Below, piece after piece: positions 29,310-37,088 of a stretch of 37,088 bases of DNA (position 1 is its first letter; the number at the start of each line of letters is the position of its first letter). Position numbers and translations under genes: made by a program. The notes under the pieces were generated by a model, which was given only the letters and a program-made list of their open reading frames with translations, made no database searches and was not told the DNA's origin. The stretch comes from a virus. The stretch covers positions 1 to 37,088 of IMG/VR virus record IMGVR_UViG_3300033553_000089. The stretch is one strand, 5' to 3'.

Positions 29310-31325
29310 ATGCCATACCAAGTAACCTCAAAAAGAAATAAACGCAAAGCCCGCAAAGATATAAATATTCACCAGAATAAGTTTCCTAAGGCATACATTT
29401 CTACTATCGCTAACTCTCGTCGCCCTACAGACTCTCTGTCAGACATGACTAATATAGAACTGGTACAGGATAGTGTGCTGCGACCGCGCCCACCACTAGT
29501 CCAATACGGAACGCAACCAGCTAACACAATCATTGGTAGGGGCAAGTACAAATACAACGGCAACCGCTACCTGATGTTTATGCAGAATGTGGCGGGAACG
29601 GGTAAAGTATATTACCAAATGGACGGCGGAGCATTTACTCTAGCAACGGGTACTAATTCCTACGACGACACCGCTTGGGCTTCTTGTGTGCAAGCTAGTG
29701 GTAGGGTATACATCTACAACGGGGTTGATAACCTAACATACGTAACGGCTTCAACTGGTGCTATTACTACTTATACAGCTCTCACAACGCCTGGTGCGCC
29801 ATCAGCAACACGTTCTGGGGCTGGTACAGGGACTTTCCCCCACTTCTACAAGGTTACTGCCAATAACGAAGTAGGCGAGTCTATAGCCTCTGCTGTGAGT
29901 ACAAACCACACCGACTCCACAAAACTTCGTGACGACTGGATTAGTGGCACAGATTATTTCACTATTACATGGAGTGCCGTCACCAACGCTACGAGCTATA
30001 CAATCTACTACGGTACTTCGGCTGCGAACTGCAACGAACTCTACACTGTAGACGGTAATGCAACGAACACCTTTGTAGACTACGGTACAACTGCGACAAA
30101 CCCATTCAAGCTCGCCCCAGAGGGCAACTCAACTCAGGGACAAATATTCACTTGGATGTACGTTGATAGTAAAAACTCTCAGATATTCGGAATAACCACA
30201 GATAACAAACTCTACTACTCAGCACCGGGTACAGGTGACTTCTCGCCGTATAATGGTGGCGGTTGGGTGGCTATCGATGAAGAGGGCGACACAACTCTTA
30301 ACTATGTTGACGGGTTCCGTAACGGTAAGGGCGACCCTGTTATCACGGTTTCCGCTAGGGGAGCTGCTGGATATGGCAAGCTCTTCCACGTTTCCTTTGA
30401 GTCACTAACTATTGGCGACACAATCATCAACTACCCTAACGTCTACGAGGCTAACGGACAGTCGGGTACTTACTCTGCTCGCGCCACAATCAAGGAGAGA
30501 GACGCCCTCTGGTACCCAACAGGTCAGGACTTCAAGAGTACTGGTACTTCTCAGAACATTGTTAACATCTTAACCACTAGTTCAATCTCTCAGGCTATTA
30601 TCCCAGACGTAGAGAGGATAGACCTAGCCAACTTACACAAGGCAGTCGCAGTAGCTTATAGGGACAGAATCTTCTGGTCGCTCCCAGTTGGGTCAACCGA
30701 GAACAATGAGATATGGATTCTTGACCTTTCTCGTAAAAATGCGTGGATTCTAAGATGGACGGTGGCAGCCAAAGACATGTGGCTATATGAAGACAACTCT
30801 GGGGCTACTCACCATTGCGTTTTGGTAAATAATGTGATTCTTGAATTTACCAGAGCTGGTTCGAGGACTCATCACGATAACAATGTGGCATGGCGTAGCC
30901 GAGTAGCGTACTCAGCCCTTGTATGGGATGAAGACGGGCTTTTGCTAGGGAAGATTCGCCGCCACTATCTGAAACTCCTCCAGCCTAAAGGAACAATCAC
31001 AGCCAACGACACGGGACTTACTCGACAAGGTACATCTACGGCAGTCGGAAACGACTCATTTACCGTCACGACCACTTCTACTGGTATAGGACAATGGCAG
31101 TACGGTGGAGCATTTTTAGCCAAAGACGCAGCCTATAAATACGGAGATGACCCTGGTTCTATCGACTCATACGGTAAGAGTGTGGCGGTGCTTTCTATTA
31201 AGCCAAAAGGTCTACTCGCAGAAATGAGTTGGGAAGTAGTCGGGGATAGCATTGGAACAGACTACATATTAAGTTCAAGTAACGTGAAAGGATTTGCACT
31301 AGAAGACCTAGTGCTGGTAGGATAA
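29310..31325 (+). CDS. Tail nozzle / tubular tail B-like protein
   Basis: 671 residues with a basic N-terminus, a beta-propeller-like body (repeating aromatic-Gly strands such as GKYKYNGNRYLMFMQNV and SGRVYIYNGVDNLTYV), a fibronectin-type III insert (about 165-270: HFYKVTANNEVGESIASA, ITWSAVTNATSYTIYYG) and IFWSLPVGSTENNEIWILDL. The order after the adaptor gene and the propeller layout fit podovirus gp12/gp10 stabilisation proteins. GGAGG lies before ATG 29310. Confidence 0.75.
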   Translation: MPYQVTSKRNKRKARKDINIHQNKFPKAYISTIANSRRPTDSLSDMTNIELVQDSVLRPRPPLVQYGTQPANTIIGRGKYKYNGNRYLMFMQNVAGTGKVYYQMDGGAFTLATGTNSYDDTAWASCVQASGRVYIYNGVDNLTYVTASTGAITTYTALTTPGAPSATRSGAGTGTFPHFYKVTANNEVGESIASAVSTNHTDSTKLRDDWISGTDYFTITWSAVTNATSYTIYYGTSAANCNELYTVDGNATNTFVDYGTTATNPFKLAPEGNSTQGQIFTWMYVDSKNSQIFGITTDNKLYYSAPGTGDFSPYNGGGWVAIDEEGDTTLNYVDGFRNGKGDPVITVSARGAAGYGKLFHVSFESLTIGDTIINYPNVYEANGQSGTYSARATIKERDALWYPTGQDFKSTGTSQNIVNILTTSSISQAIIPDVERIDLANLHKAVAVAYRDRIFWSLPVGSTENNEIWILDLSRKNAWILRWTVAAKDMWLYEDNSGATHHCVLVNNVILEFTRAGSRTHHDNNVAWRSRVAYSALVWDEDGLLLGKIRRHYLKLLQPKGTITANDTGLTRQGTSTAVGNDSFTVTTTSTGIGQWQYGGAFLAKDAAYKYGDDPGSIDSYGKSVAVLSIKPKGLLAEMSWEVVGDSIGTDYILSSSNVKGFALEDLVLVG

Positions 31326-31329
31326 TATT

Positions 31330-32298
31330 ATGGCAGCAACAGATTTATTTGTCGAAGTCGGCGACCCAGGAAGTGCAACCACTCTTGACGCCAACTACAC
31401 GGCAGCAGACTCAACAGTAACCGTGGTTTCAACGACCAACTGGCCTAGCACCGGGAAAGCCGTTATATTTGCAATAGACGAAGCAACCGTCGTTGATGGG
31501 GTGGAAGTACAGACCGCAGGTACATATAACGAGTTTGAGGGCACGGTAGCTTCTGCGTCTTCAATATCTAACGTAGCGTGGCAACGTGGTGCAGGTGATA
31601 GAAACTACTCAGCAGGCTCACTTACGAGGGTTTACATCCCTGTTTCAGCAGAACGTGAGAACCGACTTGTAGAAGGATTTGGAACTGAGCACAACATTAC
31701 AGACGGTACTCACTCGAACGTAACGGCTACAAGCGTCTCTACAGACACAATAAGCGAAGTCACAGCAGCAAATGGCGTAGCAATAGACGGCATGACAGTC
31801 AAAGACGGTGCTGTAGTAGGCGCATCTGGCAAGGGAGTTCTAAACTCTAGCCTTGGAACGGGTACGGGTGAACTAGGTGGGGCATGGCAATCATGGACAC
31901 CAACTTGGGTAAACGTAACGGTTGGCAACGGTACTATTGACTATGCAAAATACTTGCAAATTGGTAAAACAGTATTCTTCAGAATTAAGTTTACTCTAGG
32001 GTCTACATCTTCTATCACTGGTTCTGTAACCCTTGGCCTACCTGTTAATGCTTCAGCCACCTACGATGATGTAAACGAAGATACCGTAGCTGGTGCTTTG
32101 CTGTGTAGAGATACAAGTTTATCAGGTCTTAATATTGGTGGGCTGAGAATAGACACTACATCTACTCACAGGGTCATACCTTTCGTGGTGAATGCAGCTT
32201 CTACCTATGCTGGCGCAGTAACGCCCAACGGGTCAATACCTTTTACATGGGCTACTGGTGACGCTATATCTATGAGCGGTTCATATGAGGCAGCTTGA
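31330..32298 (+). CDS. Tail fibre or tail-tip protein, 322 aa
   Basis: A beta-rich N-terminus (TTLDANYTAADSTVTVVSTT), an attachment-like middle with VEGFGTEHNITDGTHSNVTA, and a C-terminal jelly-roll-like part (WQSWTPTWVNVTVGNGTIDY ... GSVTLGLPVNASATYDDV), typical of fibre or tailspike head domains. The HNTH-style 'ITDGTHSNVTA' box is common in tail proteins. AGGATAAT lies before the ATG. A second receptor-contact protein besides the fibre at 18562 is likely. Confidence 0.7.
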   Translation: MAATDLFVEVGDPGSATTLDANYTAADSTVTVVSTTNWPSTGKAVIFAIDEATVVDGVEVQTAGTYNEFEGTVASASSISNVAWQRGAGDRNYSAGSLTRVYIPVSAERENRLVEGFGTEHNITDGTHSNVTATSVSTDTISEVTAANGVAIDGMTVKDGAVVGASGKGVLNSSLGTGTGELGGAWQSWTPTWVNVTVGNGTIDYAKYLQIGKTVFFRIKFTLGSTSSITGSVTLGLPVNASATYDDVNEDTVAGALLCRDTSLSGLNIGGLRIDTTSTHRVIPFVVNAASTYAGAVTPNGSIPFTWATGDAISMSGSYEAA

Positions 32299-32300
32299 GC

Positions 32301-32756
32301 ATGAAGATTACGCTTTCAAACAATAAAGCTATGTTAGTAGACAGAAACGATTGGCGTATCTATGGTGGGCTTAGGTGGTACGGAGGCAAATATGCCTATA
32401 CACAAATAGATGGCAAAACAGTTTATCTACATAGGCTAATCCTAAATACCCCTGCTGGTTTAGAGGTTGACCATATCAACGGGGATAGTCTAGACAATAG
32501 GCGTAAGAATCTTCGTGTCGTAACACGCTCACAAAATGAGATGAATAAAGCTAAGCCCGCCCACAATACCTCTGGCTATAAGGGGGTGAGTATATATAGA
32601 GCAACGGGCAAGTTTAGTGCATATATAGAAATAAACCAAAAGAAAATACACATTGGATATTTCAAAACAAGGGAAGAGGCTGCCCATGTATATAACCAGT
32701 TTGCGAGTCAATTGTTTGGAGAATACGCTAAGATAAATGAGATAGGACCAGCATAA
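32301..32756 (+). CDS. HNH-AP2 homing endonuclease
   Basis: 151 residues. HNH motif: YLHRLILNTPAGLEVDHING with the His pair, followed by DNRRKNLRVVTRSQN; then an AP2-type DNA-binding domain SGYKGVSIYRATGKFSAYIE ... IGYFKTREEAAHVYNQFASQ. This two-domain set is a free-standing phage homing endonuclease that cuts intronless or uninvaded relatives. It starts at ATG 32301, three bases after the stop of the tail gene, and looks more AT-rich than neighbours, as expected for a mobile insert. No intron is seen around it. Confidence 0.9.
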   Translation: MKITLSNNKAMLVDRNDWRIYGGLRWYGGKYAYTQIDGKTVYLHRLILNTPAGLEVDHINGDSLDNRRKNLRVVTRSQNEMNKAKPAHNTSGYKGVSIYRATGKFSAYIEINQKKIHIGYFKTREEAAHVYNQFASQLFGEYAKINEIGPA

Positions 32757-32780
32757 TGAATAAAGGAAAGCAACTATAGT

Positions 32781-33071
32781 ATGTCTCCCGACGATAACTC
32801 CCAACCACCTAAAACGATGGCCGAGCTTGGCATACACTTTCACTATTTAAGAGAAGATGTGACAGAAATTAAAGGCTGGTTCGCTAAGTTTGACGAGAAC
32901 ATAGTCCCACGGGCAGAGTTCGACAAGTACAAAGACGGCGTAACTGAAAGGCTCGATGAACAAGACAATAAGATTTCCAAGCACTCTTGGGTTCAGATTA
33001 CCCTCACAAGCGTCGCCACTCTTATAGTCACCCTCTTAGTAACCTATTTTGTAGCAGGGGTAATCGGATGA
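32781..33071 (+). CDS. Coiled-coil, tail-anchored membrane protein, 96 aa
   Basis: A soluble coiled part (YLREDVTEIKGWFAKFDENI ... YKDGVTERLDEQDNKISKHS) and a C-terminal span (WVQITLTSVATLIVTLLVTY). This is the topology of XhlA-type hemolysin/holin partners. It overlaps the start of the CHAP-like endolysin gene in ATGA fashion and lies two genes before the holin-like gene, so it is likely part of the lysis set. Family assignment is by topology only. Confidence 0.65.
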   Translation: MSPDDNSQPPKTMAELGIHFHYLREDVTEIKGWFAKFDENIVPRAEFDKYKDGVTERLDEQDNKISKHSWVQITLTSVATLIVTLLVTYFVAGVIG

Positions 33072-33835
33072 AAGCACTCATACCCGTCAGATACCTAGTC
33101 GTCGGTAAGGTGGGCTGGTGCTTGAAGTACGCACGAGATAAGTTTGGCATCCAGTCCGTCTATGGAACGGCCGCAGAAGCTAGGGCACACGTTAAATACT
33201 GGCACCCAGCAAGCGAGCCACTACCGAACGTACCCGTATTCGTACATTTTGACTGGATAGGCAACCCTGACGACCACATAGCCGTCTACGACCCAGGTAA
33301 GGGAATCTACAGCTCTCCCCTGCACTCATATCAGCTACGAGTGATAAAACCCACCGTCCAAGACCTAATAGATTATTTCAAGCAAGACAGCAACGTAGTA
33401 CTCAAGTACCTCGGCTGGTCAGAAGATATAAATAACGAGCGAGTAGCTCAGGAGATAGACGAAATGATACCAGACAAAGACAACTACTACTGGCGATACG
33501 GTAAGAAACTAGCCATGCAAATTAGGGGCAGGGAATTATCAAGAAGTGAGTTCAGCAAGCACATAGCTGGGCAGACAAGCCTACGAGCGATTGAGATACT
33601 TTCAGATAACCCAGAAGCAACCAAGGCTCAGGCTTGGCAGGACTTGGGGAAGACCGCCACCAATGAGGACTGGAGCGGGCAGATAACTGACCTCAAGGTT
33701 AAACTCGCCGCCACTCAAAAGGCTGTAGACACGCTCACTGCTCAACTCTCGGTGCAATCTGGCGACACTCAACTATTAAATGGGTTCGGAAAACTATTAA
33801 ATCAACTACTAGTCCGATGGGGACTGAAAGGATAG
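33068..33835 (+). CDS. CHAP/NlpC-like endolysin
   Basis: 255 residues from ATG 33068 (MKALIPVRYLVVGKVGWCLK). Cys18 in VGWCLKYARDKFG and His70 in NPDDHIAVYDPG are placed like the catalytic pair of CHAP peptidoglycan hydrolases, with the aromatic HFDWIG strand between. The middle (about 100-190) may be a cell-wall-binding or linker part (SRSEFSKHIAGQTSLRAIEI), and the C-terminus is a coiled-coil (LTDLKVKLAATQKAVDT-like). It would cut cell-wall peptide bonds. Start chosen by the ATGA overlap. The transglycosylase at 9195 cuts the glycan. Confidence 0.7.
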   Translation: MKALIPVRYLVVGKVGWCLKYARDKFGIQSVYGTAAEARAHVKYWHPASEPLPNVPVFVHFDWIGNPDDHIAVYDPGKGIYSSPLHSYQLRVIKPTVQDLIDYFKQDSNVVLKYLGWSEDINNERVAQEIDEMIPDKDNYYWRYGKKLAMQIRGRELSRSEFSKHIAGQTSLRAIEILSDNPEATKAQAWQDLGKTATNEDWSGQITDLKVKLAATQKAVDTLTAQLSVQSGDTQLLNGFGKLLNQLLVRWGLKG

Positions 33836-33837
33836 AT

Positions 33838-34068
33838 ATGCAAACAATAAAAGCACTATGGCGAGGACTACCAGACTGGCTACAGCGAGCTATACACACG
33901 TTCTGGCAGACATTTGCCTCTACGTTCGTAATAGGGCTAGTACCAATCGTGGCTGACCTCACAAGCTTCTCAGACACAAAACTGGCACTCATAGCACTAG
34001 CGACTGCATCGTTCGCCTCGGCACTCTCAGCGTTCAAAGCAGTCTTAGTAACAAGGCTCAGGGCATAA
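33838..34068 (+). CDS. Holin-like protein, 76 aa
   Basis: MQTIKALWRGLPDWLQRAIH start, then two hydrophobic stretches (FASTFVIGLVPIVADL and TKLALIALATASFASALSAF) and a basic C-terminus (VLVTRLRA). A short two-span protein directly after an endolysin gene is the classical holin position. AAAGGATAGAT precedes ATG 33838; an upstream in-frame start at 33817 is rejected because the ribosome site lies after it. Confidence 0.8.
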   Translation: MQTIKALWRGLPDWLQRAIHTFWQTFASTFVIGLVPIVADLTSFSDTKLALIALATASFASALSAFKAVLVTRLRA

Positions 34069-34069
34069 G

Positions 34070-34489
34070 ATGGTCAGGTACCCATCTCGCAACGGTATAG
34101 CACTACCGACGAGCGAGATTGTGTTACCGACCTCAAAATACCCAGACCGACAAGGGTTCAAGAATAACCACCACCTCCAATTCGAGAAGGCTCGATACAT
34201 AGGTGGTGGTGTTTTATATCTCACCCTCAGAGACTTAGACCGTCTCCAGTACCAGATACCCAAAGACGTACACAACGCAGGGAAAGACACGCTACACACT
34301 CGGTACAGCGCACCAGTGTTCCCGACCCCATCACAGGCAATAGATTGTATCCTAGAAGCCTACCAGAATGGTGAGAGCCTACGGTTCGGTAGTGCGAGAG
34401 AGCCTGAGTACGTCCCACTAACTGAGGGCCTAGTTTACACAGTCCAACACCAAAGCTTCCAAGACCTACGGAGAAGAACAGATGTCTGA
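34070..34489 (+). CDS. Hypothetical protein, 139 aa
   Basis: MVRYPSRNGIALPTSEIVLP start; contains NNHHLQFEKARYIGGG and HTRYSAPVFPTPSQ. Several His and aromatic residues in the NNHHLQFE box suggest a metal or nucleotide site, but no family is recognised. It follows the holin-like gene by one base and overlaps the next gene by eight. Confidence 0.65.
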   Translation: MVRYPSRNGIALPTSEIVLPTSKYPDRQGFKNNHHLQFEKARYIGGGVLYLTLRDLDRLQYQIPKDVHNAGKDTLHTRYSAPVFPTPSQAIDCILEAYQNGESLRFGSAREPEYVPLTEGLVYTVQHQSFQDLRRRTDV

Positions 34490-34988
34490 ACAAAATAAAA
34501 TATTCCCAATACACTTCCAGCAGGAAGATGGCTCGACCATCACAGAACTCTGCACCAAAGAGAACACCTACATATTCACCCACGAAGAACAGATGTCAGG
34601 CGACCACACCTTTATAGACAAGTCCAAGGACGGGGAAACCCCAAAGGGAATAATGATTTGGCGCAGGGAGATGGTCGAAGTTGAGAGTGCCGCAAAGTAC
34701 GAGAAGATAGTCCGTGAGCTGTCTAGGATAGGTTGCCTTGAGATTAGGCGTGACTTTATGACCGAGGGCGACAAGAGATTGTACCACCAGCGATTCGGTG
34801 AGTGGCCAGAGGGTAGCGAAATCATACCCGCACTAGAGCCAGACGAAGAAGCCGAAGAAGTAGAGCTACTGCCTGTACCGAACGAGTTTATAACTCCACG
34901 CCGAGAGCGACTCATTACCATAGCGAGAAGTATGTTAGATGCAGAATATGTCATGGCCCACGACTTCGAGAACAGGATAATAGGGTGA
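34482..34988 (+). CDS. Hypothetical protein, 168 aa
   Basis: Acidic two-part protein: a beta-rich N-terminus (MSEQNKIFPIHFQQEDGSTI) and a helical C-terminus ending AHDFENRIIG, with a Glu-rich linker (EPDEEAEEVELLPVPNEFIT). GGAGAAGAAC lies before ATG 34482. No known domain. Confidence 0.6.
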   Translation: MSEQNKIFPIHFQQEDGSTITELCTKENTYIFTHEEQMSGDHTFIDKSKDGETPKGIMIWRREMVEVESAAKYEKIVRELSRIGCLEIRRDFMTEGDKRLYHQRFGEWPEGSEIIPALEPDEEAEEVELLPVPNEFITPRRERLITIARSMLDAEYVMAHDFENRIIG

Positions 34989-35182
34989 TGGAATATAGAC
35001 TACCAGAATATATGGGCTACCCAGAGCTAATTAGAAGGCGGGCTGAGGCTGAAACCAGAATGGAAATCGCAATAGCCGCTATAGACAGAGACGACTTGAT
35101 AATACAAACAATAAACGAGGTCATAGACGAAACCCTCAACCCAAGGGGCTACGAGTCCCCAGAAAGCAATGGCGGGATATGA
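34988..35182 (+). CDS. Hypothetical protein, 64 aa
   Basis: Small helical protein (MEYRLPEYMGYPELIRRRAE start) in TGATG overlap with the upstream stop. It overlaps the phosphoesterase gene by 14 bases. Role unknown. Confidence 0.55.
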   Translation: MEYRLPEYMGYPELIRRRAEAETRMEIAIAAIDRDDLIIQTINEVIDETLNPRGYESPESNGGI

Positions 35183-36419
35183 TATGGGCAGAGCTAAATA
35201 TGTGGGAGAACTCAGAGAGGACCTCATCAACCTCGACTGGACCGAGTTTCACCAGAAGCACCCCGACATCAAAAGAAATACATATAAAGGTAAGCGAAGC
35301 TACTGGGCCAAACAACTAGGACTAAACTTAAAGGAGATGCGTATGGAACGGGAAGAAGGAAAATTGACAAAAACGTGGGAAGTCTCGGCGTTCAACCGTG
35401 AGACTAACGAGTGGGAAACCACCACGAACCATGCCTACGACCACGCCATTGACCCAGAGGATATTTGGCAAGCTGAACCAGCCAACATCACCCCTAGCCG
35501 TAGGAAGCCAATACAGCGACCTGGCGTGAAAGAGGACATATTCATACTAACCGATACCCAGATAGGCTACAGAGCCATTATGAACCGTGAAACAGGTAAG
35601 AGAGAGCATGTACCACTACACGATGAACGCAAGCTACGAGTTGCCCGTAGAATAGCCTTTGACATTAGACCAACCATGATTGTAAACCTTGGCGATAACA
35701 TTGACCTAGCTGAGTTCTCGCACTTCGACCCAGACTCAGACCACTTCGATAACATGACCCTTGAACACTCTCTACAGACTGTGCATGACGAGTACGCTAA
35801 ATATAGGTCTGACCACCCAGACGCAGAGCTTATTGAAACATCGTCTAACCATAATGAACGGTTCAATAAGCTTATACTCAAAAAAGTTGCTGGAATGTAT
35901 AACGTCCGCAGAGCTGAGAGCGATAGCAAATACCCCGTCATGTCATACGCATACATGGCTAATCTAGAACACCTAGGAGTTGAGTTTATTGAGGGCTACC
36001 CAGTAGGTACACTCATCATACCAAGGGGCGATAAAGCACCGCTGAGGTTCGCCCACAACACCGAGACGAGTAGTGGTGCATCTAGCGCAGCAAGCAAAGT
36101 GATGAAAAATCACCCAGAGACGTTTAACTTCGGTGGTCACGACCACAAAGACTCAGAAGCATGGCATACCCTAAATAACGGTGAGCAAGTTGGTACGTTT
36201 GTATTTGGAGCACTCGCTAATGCTAGAGGGCTCGTACCAGGCTACCGCAGCGCAGTCACATCTTATGGTGAGCCAGTAGACTACCAACAGAACTGGACAG
36301 CCTCAGTGGGTCGAGTAAGACTATATGAAAATGATGAGGTAGAGGTTGAAAGAATAATGATAAAGCATGATGGCACGTCCATCTATAATGGAAGGTTTTA
36401 CGACGGAAATGAGAGTTAA
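35169..36419 (+). CDS. Calcineurin-type metallophosphoesterase, 416 aa
   Basis: An N-terminal helix-turn-helix-looking region (KRNTYKGKRSYWAKQLGLNL) precedes a metallophosphoesterase core: FILTDTQIGYR (motif I, with Gln where the usual DxH has His), VNLGDNIDLAEF (GDxxD), SSNHNERF (the GNH(D/E)-like motif), AHNTETSSGASS and FGGHDHKDS (GHxH-like). Such phage proteins are DNases or repair-type phosphoesterases. The gene may use ATG 35184 (after a GGGA site) instead of 35169. It is the last large gene of the rightward unit. Confidence 0.8.
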   Translation: MAGYDMGRAKYVGELREDLINLDWTEFHQKHPDIKRNTYKGKRSYWAKQLGLNLKEMRMEREEGKLTKTWEVSAFNRETNEWETTTNHAYDHAIDPEDIWQAEPANITPSRRKPIQRPGVKEDIFILTDTQIGYRAIMNRETGKREHVPLHDERKLRVARRIAFDIRPTMIVNLGDNIDLAEFSHFDPDSDHFDNMTLEHSLQTVHDEYAKYRSDHPDAELIETSSNHNERFNKLILKKVAGMYNVRRAESDSKYPVMSYAYMANLEHLGVEFIEGYPVGTLIIPRGDKAPLRFAHNTETSSGASSAASKVMKNHPETFNFGGHDHKDSEAWHTLNNGEQVGTFVFGALANARGLVPGYRSAVTSYGEPVDYQQNWTASVGRVRLYENDEVEVERIMIKHDGTSIYNGRFYDGNES

Positions 36420-36468
36420 TGCAAATAAATATAACAGTGAGATAAACACCTACCGACAGGAAGATTCT

Positions 36469-36651
36469 ATGTTCAATCACGCCCAGATAGTAGGGGACGA
36501 GAGAGTCCTATTTATGTTTGAACACTCTGCAATAACTGGCAGGGTATACAAGATGCTATTCGCTGCTGCGATGACCGAGAACTGGCACATGGACTTGAAC
36601 CAACAAGAAGTGCCTGAGTACGTTGTAGAAGCATCTAACGAGCAGACGTAA
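36469..36651 (+). CDS. Hypothetical protein, 60 aa
   Basis: MFNHAQIVGDERVLFMFEHS start, helical with aromatics. ATG 36469 is chosen because AGGA lies seven bases upstream; ATGs at 36409 and 36367 extend the frame into the phosphoesterase end. After its TAA the same frame reads FCGTCKFAPTF up to 36684, a zinc-ribbon-like patch. Confidence 0.55.
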   Translation: MFNHAQIVGDERVLFMFEHSAITGRVYKMLFAAAMTENWHMDLNQQEVPEYVVEASNEQT

Positions 36652-36732
36652 TTCTGCGGTACTTGTAAGTTCGCACCCACTTTTTAGGAGTGAGTTCTTC
36701 GTATTCGAGTAAAAATTTAATCATAAATAGGG

Positions 36733-36763
36733 TGTGTGCGGGTGGTCGATACGGCGGCACACA
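36733..36763. terminator. Possible bidirectional hairpin between converging genes
   Basis: TGTGTGC (36733-36739) and GCACACA (36757-36763) form seven pairs around a 17-base loop in the gap between the rightward operon and the leftward gene. No strong T-tract follows on either side, so termination is only likely. Confidence 0.35.
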
Positions 36764-36772
36764 ATTAGTATA

Positions 36773-37087
36773 CTACTTACTATCCAAATCATTCAACTCA
36801 GGTTTATTATCTTCGTAGTACATCAGAGCAAAAGCGTTAAACACTACCGCTGCTAGATGGTCCTCCTCAGTCTCACCTTCTCGCCACGCATAGATGTGTC
36901 GCAGGAGTGAAGCGTAGGCTCTTGAGTAGGGTTGCCCCTTAGCCCAGTTGTATTCATCGTATTTGATAGCCCCCCTAGCGTATAGGTCAGCTAGTCTCTT
37001 GAGTGGGCCGACAGGGATTAGGTCGTATCTAGGTTTCCCGTCTTGCTGGTCTCTGACCATGCCTGTGTCGAACTCTTGTCGCTTGCC
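36773..37087 (-). CDS. dATP/dGTP diphosphohydrolase-like protein, start beyond right edge
   Basis: The leftward frame is open to the right edge: GKRQEFDTGMVRDQQDGKPR followed by YDLIPVGPLKRLADLYARGA, AIKYDEYNWAKGQPYSRAYA and LLRHIYAWREGETEEDHLAA. This is the signature of the small phage domain called dATP/dGTP diphosphohydrolase N-terminal (DUF5664 type), with its His and Glu-rich helix pair. The internal ATG at 37060 is not the real start, because the conserved TG(M/A)VRD segment extends upstream of it. Joining the two window ends gives an in-frame ATG at 17-15. Related proteins in 2-aminoadenine phages alter dNTP pools, but the purine-Z genes are not seen here. Confidence 0.8.
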   Translation of the reverse strand, partial: GKRQEFDTGMVRDQQDGKPRYDLIPVGPLKRLADLYARGAIKYDEYNWAKGQPYSRAYASLLRHIYAWREGETEEDHLAAVVFNAFALMYYEDNKPELNDLDSK

Positions 37088-37088
37088 A

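Noticed and set aside
32757-32780. Seven-codon frame before the coiled-coil membrane gene
   Set aside because: Too short to support; more likely incidental although it contains a purine-rich AAAGGAAAG.
36767-36776. TAGTATACTA palindrome at the end of the right-edge gene
   Set aside because: Short AT palindrome overlapping a stop codon; no nearby promoter geometry.

Overview
This window looks like all or nearly all of a tailed double-stranded DNA phage with short-tail (podovirus-like) architecture. One strand carries a leftward early/replication-recombination block, the other a rightward packaging-structure block. I see no integrase, excisionase or recognisable repressor, no RNA polymerase and no DNA polymerase in these bases, so a lytic phage relying on host transcription and much of the host replication machinery is the simplest reading. 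The standard bacterial code applies: TGA, TAA and TAG all act as stops, and many genes are joined by ATGA start/stop overlaps. The host cannot be named from sequence alone. The CAP-domain secreted protein, the peptidoglycan-cutting enzymes and the TG-extended -10 promoters are compatible with a Gram-positive-type envelope, perhaps Saccharibacteria/Patescibacteria (low-confidence inference).

Layout. 1-7092 (minus): a densely coupled early operon of about 25 genes, many under 60 codons. It includes a RecB-like PD-(D/E)XK exonuclease, an SSB-like protein with an IPF tail, a NinG-like recombination nuclease, a C5 cytosine methyltransferase lacking its catalytic core, and a protein with thirteen six-residue repeats. 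Two sigma70-type promoters (about 3496-3525 and 7121-7148) drive it. 7093-7779: a gene-free region with a perfect DnaA box inside an inverted repeat, competing hairpins, and a short promoter-terminator unit. 7780-8182 (plus): a 51-residue membrane protein followed by a probable small RNA and two intrinsic terminators. 8203-10303 (minus): a small cassette with a lysozyme-like transglycosylase and several tiny membrane or exported proteins, preceded by a roughly 390-base structured leader.

10382-36651 (plus): small and large terminase, portal, scaffold, major capsid protein, decoration-like protein, tail fibre, a CAP-domain 'moron' with its own promoter, ejection/internal virion proteins (one of 1909 residues carrying an apparent ADP-ribosyltransferase domain), tail tube/nozzle-like proteins, an HNH-AP2 homing endonuclease, a CHAP-like endolysin, a holin-like protein and a calcineurin-type phosphoesterase. 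36773 to the right edge (minus): the body of a dATP/dGTP diphosphohydrolase-like protein whose start lies beyond the edge. It is in frame with an ATG at the left edge if the two ends are joined, which hints at a circular or permuted genome.

How the parts work together. Early leftward transcripts share an 11-base element, CTCTGTGCTAT, covering the -10 region and its upstream flank. The same element sits on the opposite strand in front of the CAP gene, whose predicted mRNA starts exactly at its ATG. Late promoters have TATAAT boxes without this element. The strongest candidates for new biology are the modular ART-bearing injected protein with repeat-bounded domain cassettes, the shared early/moron promoter, and the structured non-coding regions at 7.1-8.2 kb and 9.9-10.3 kb.
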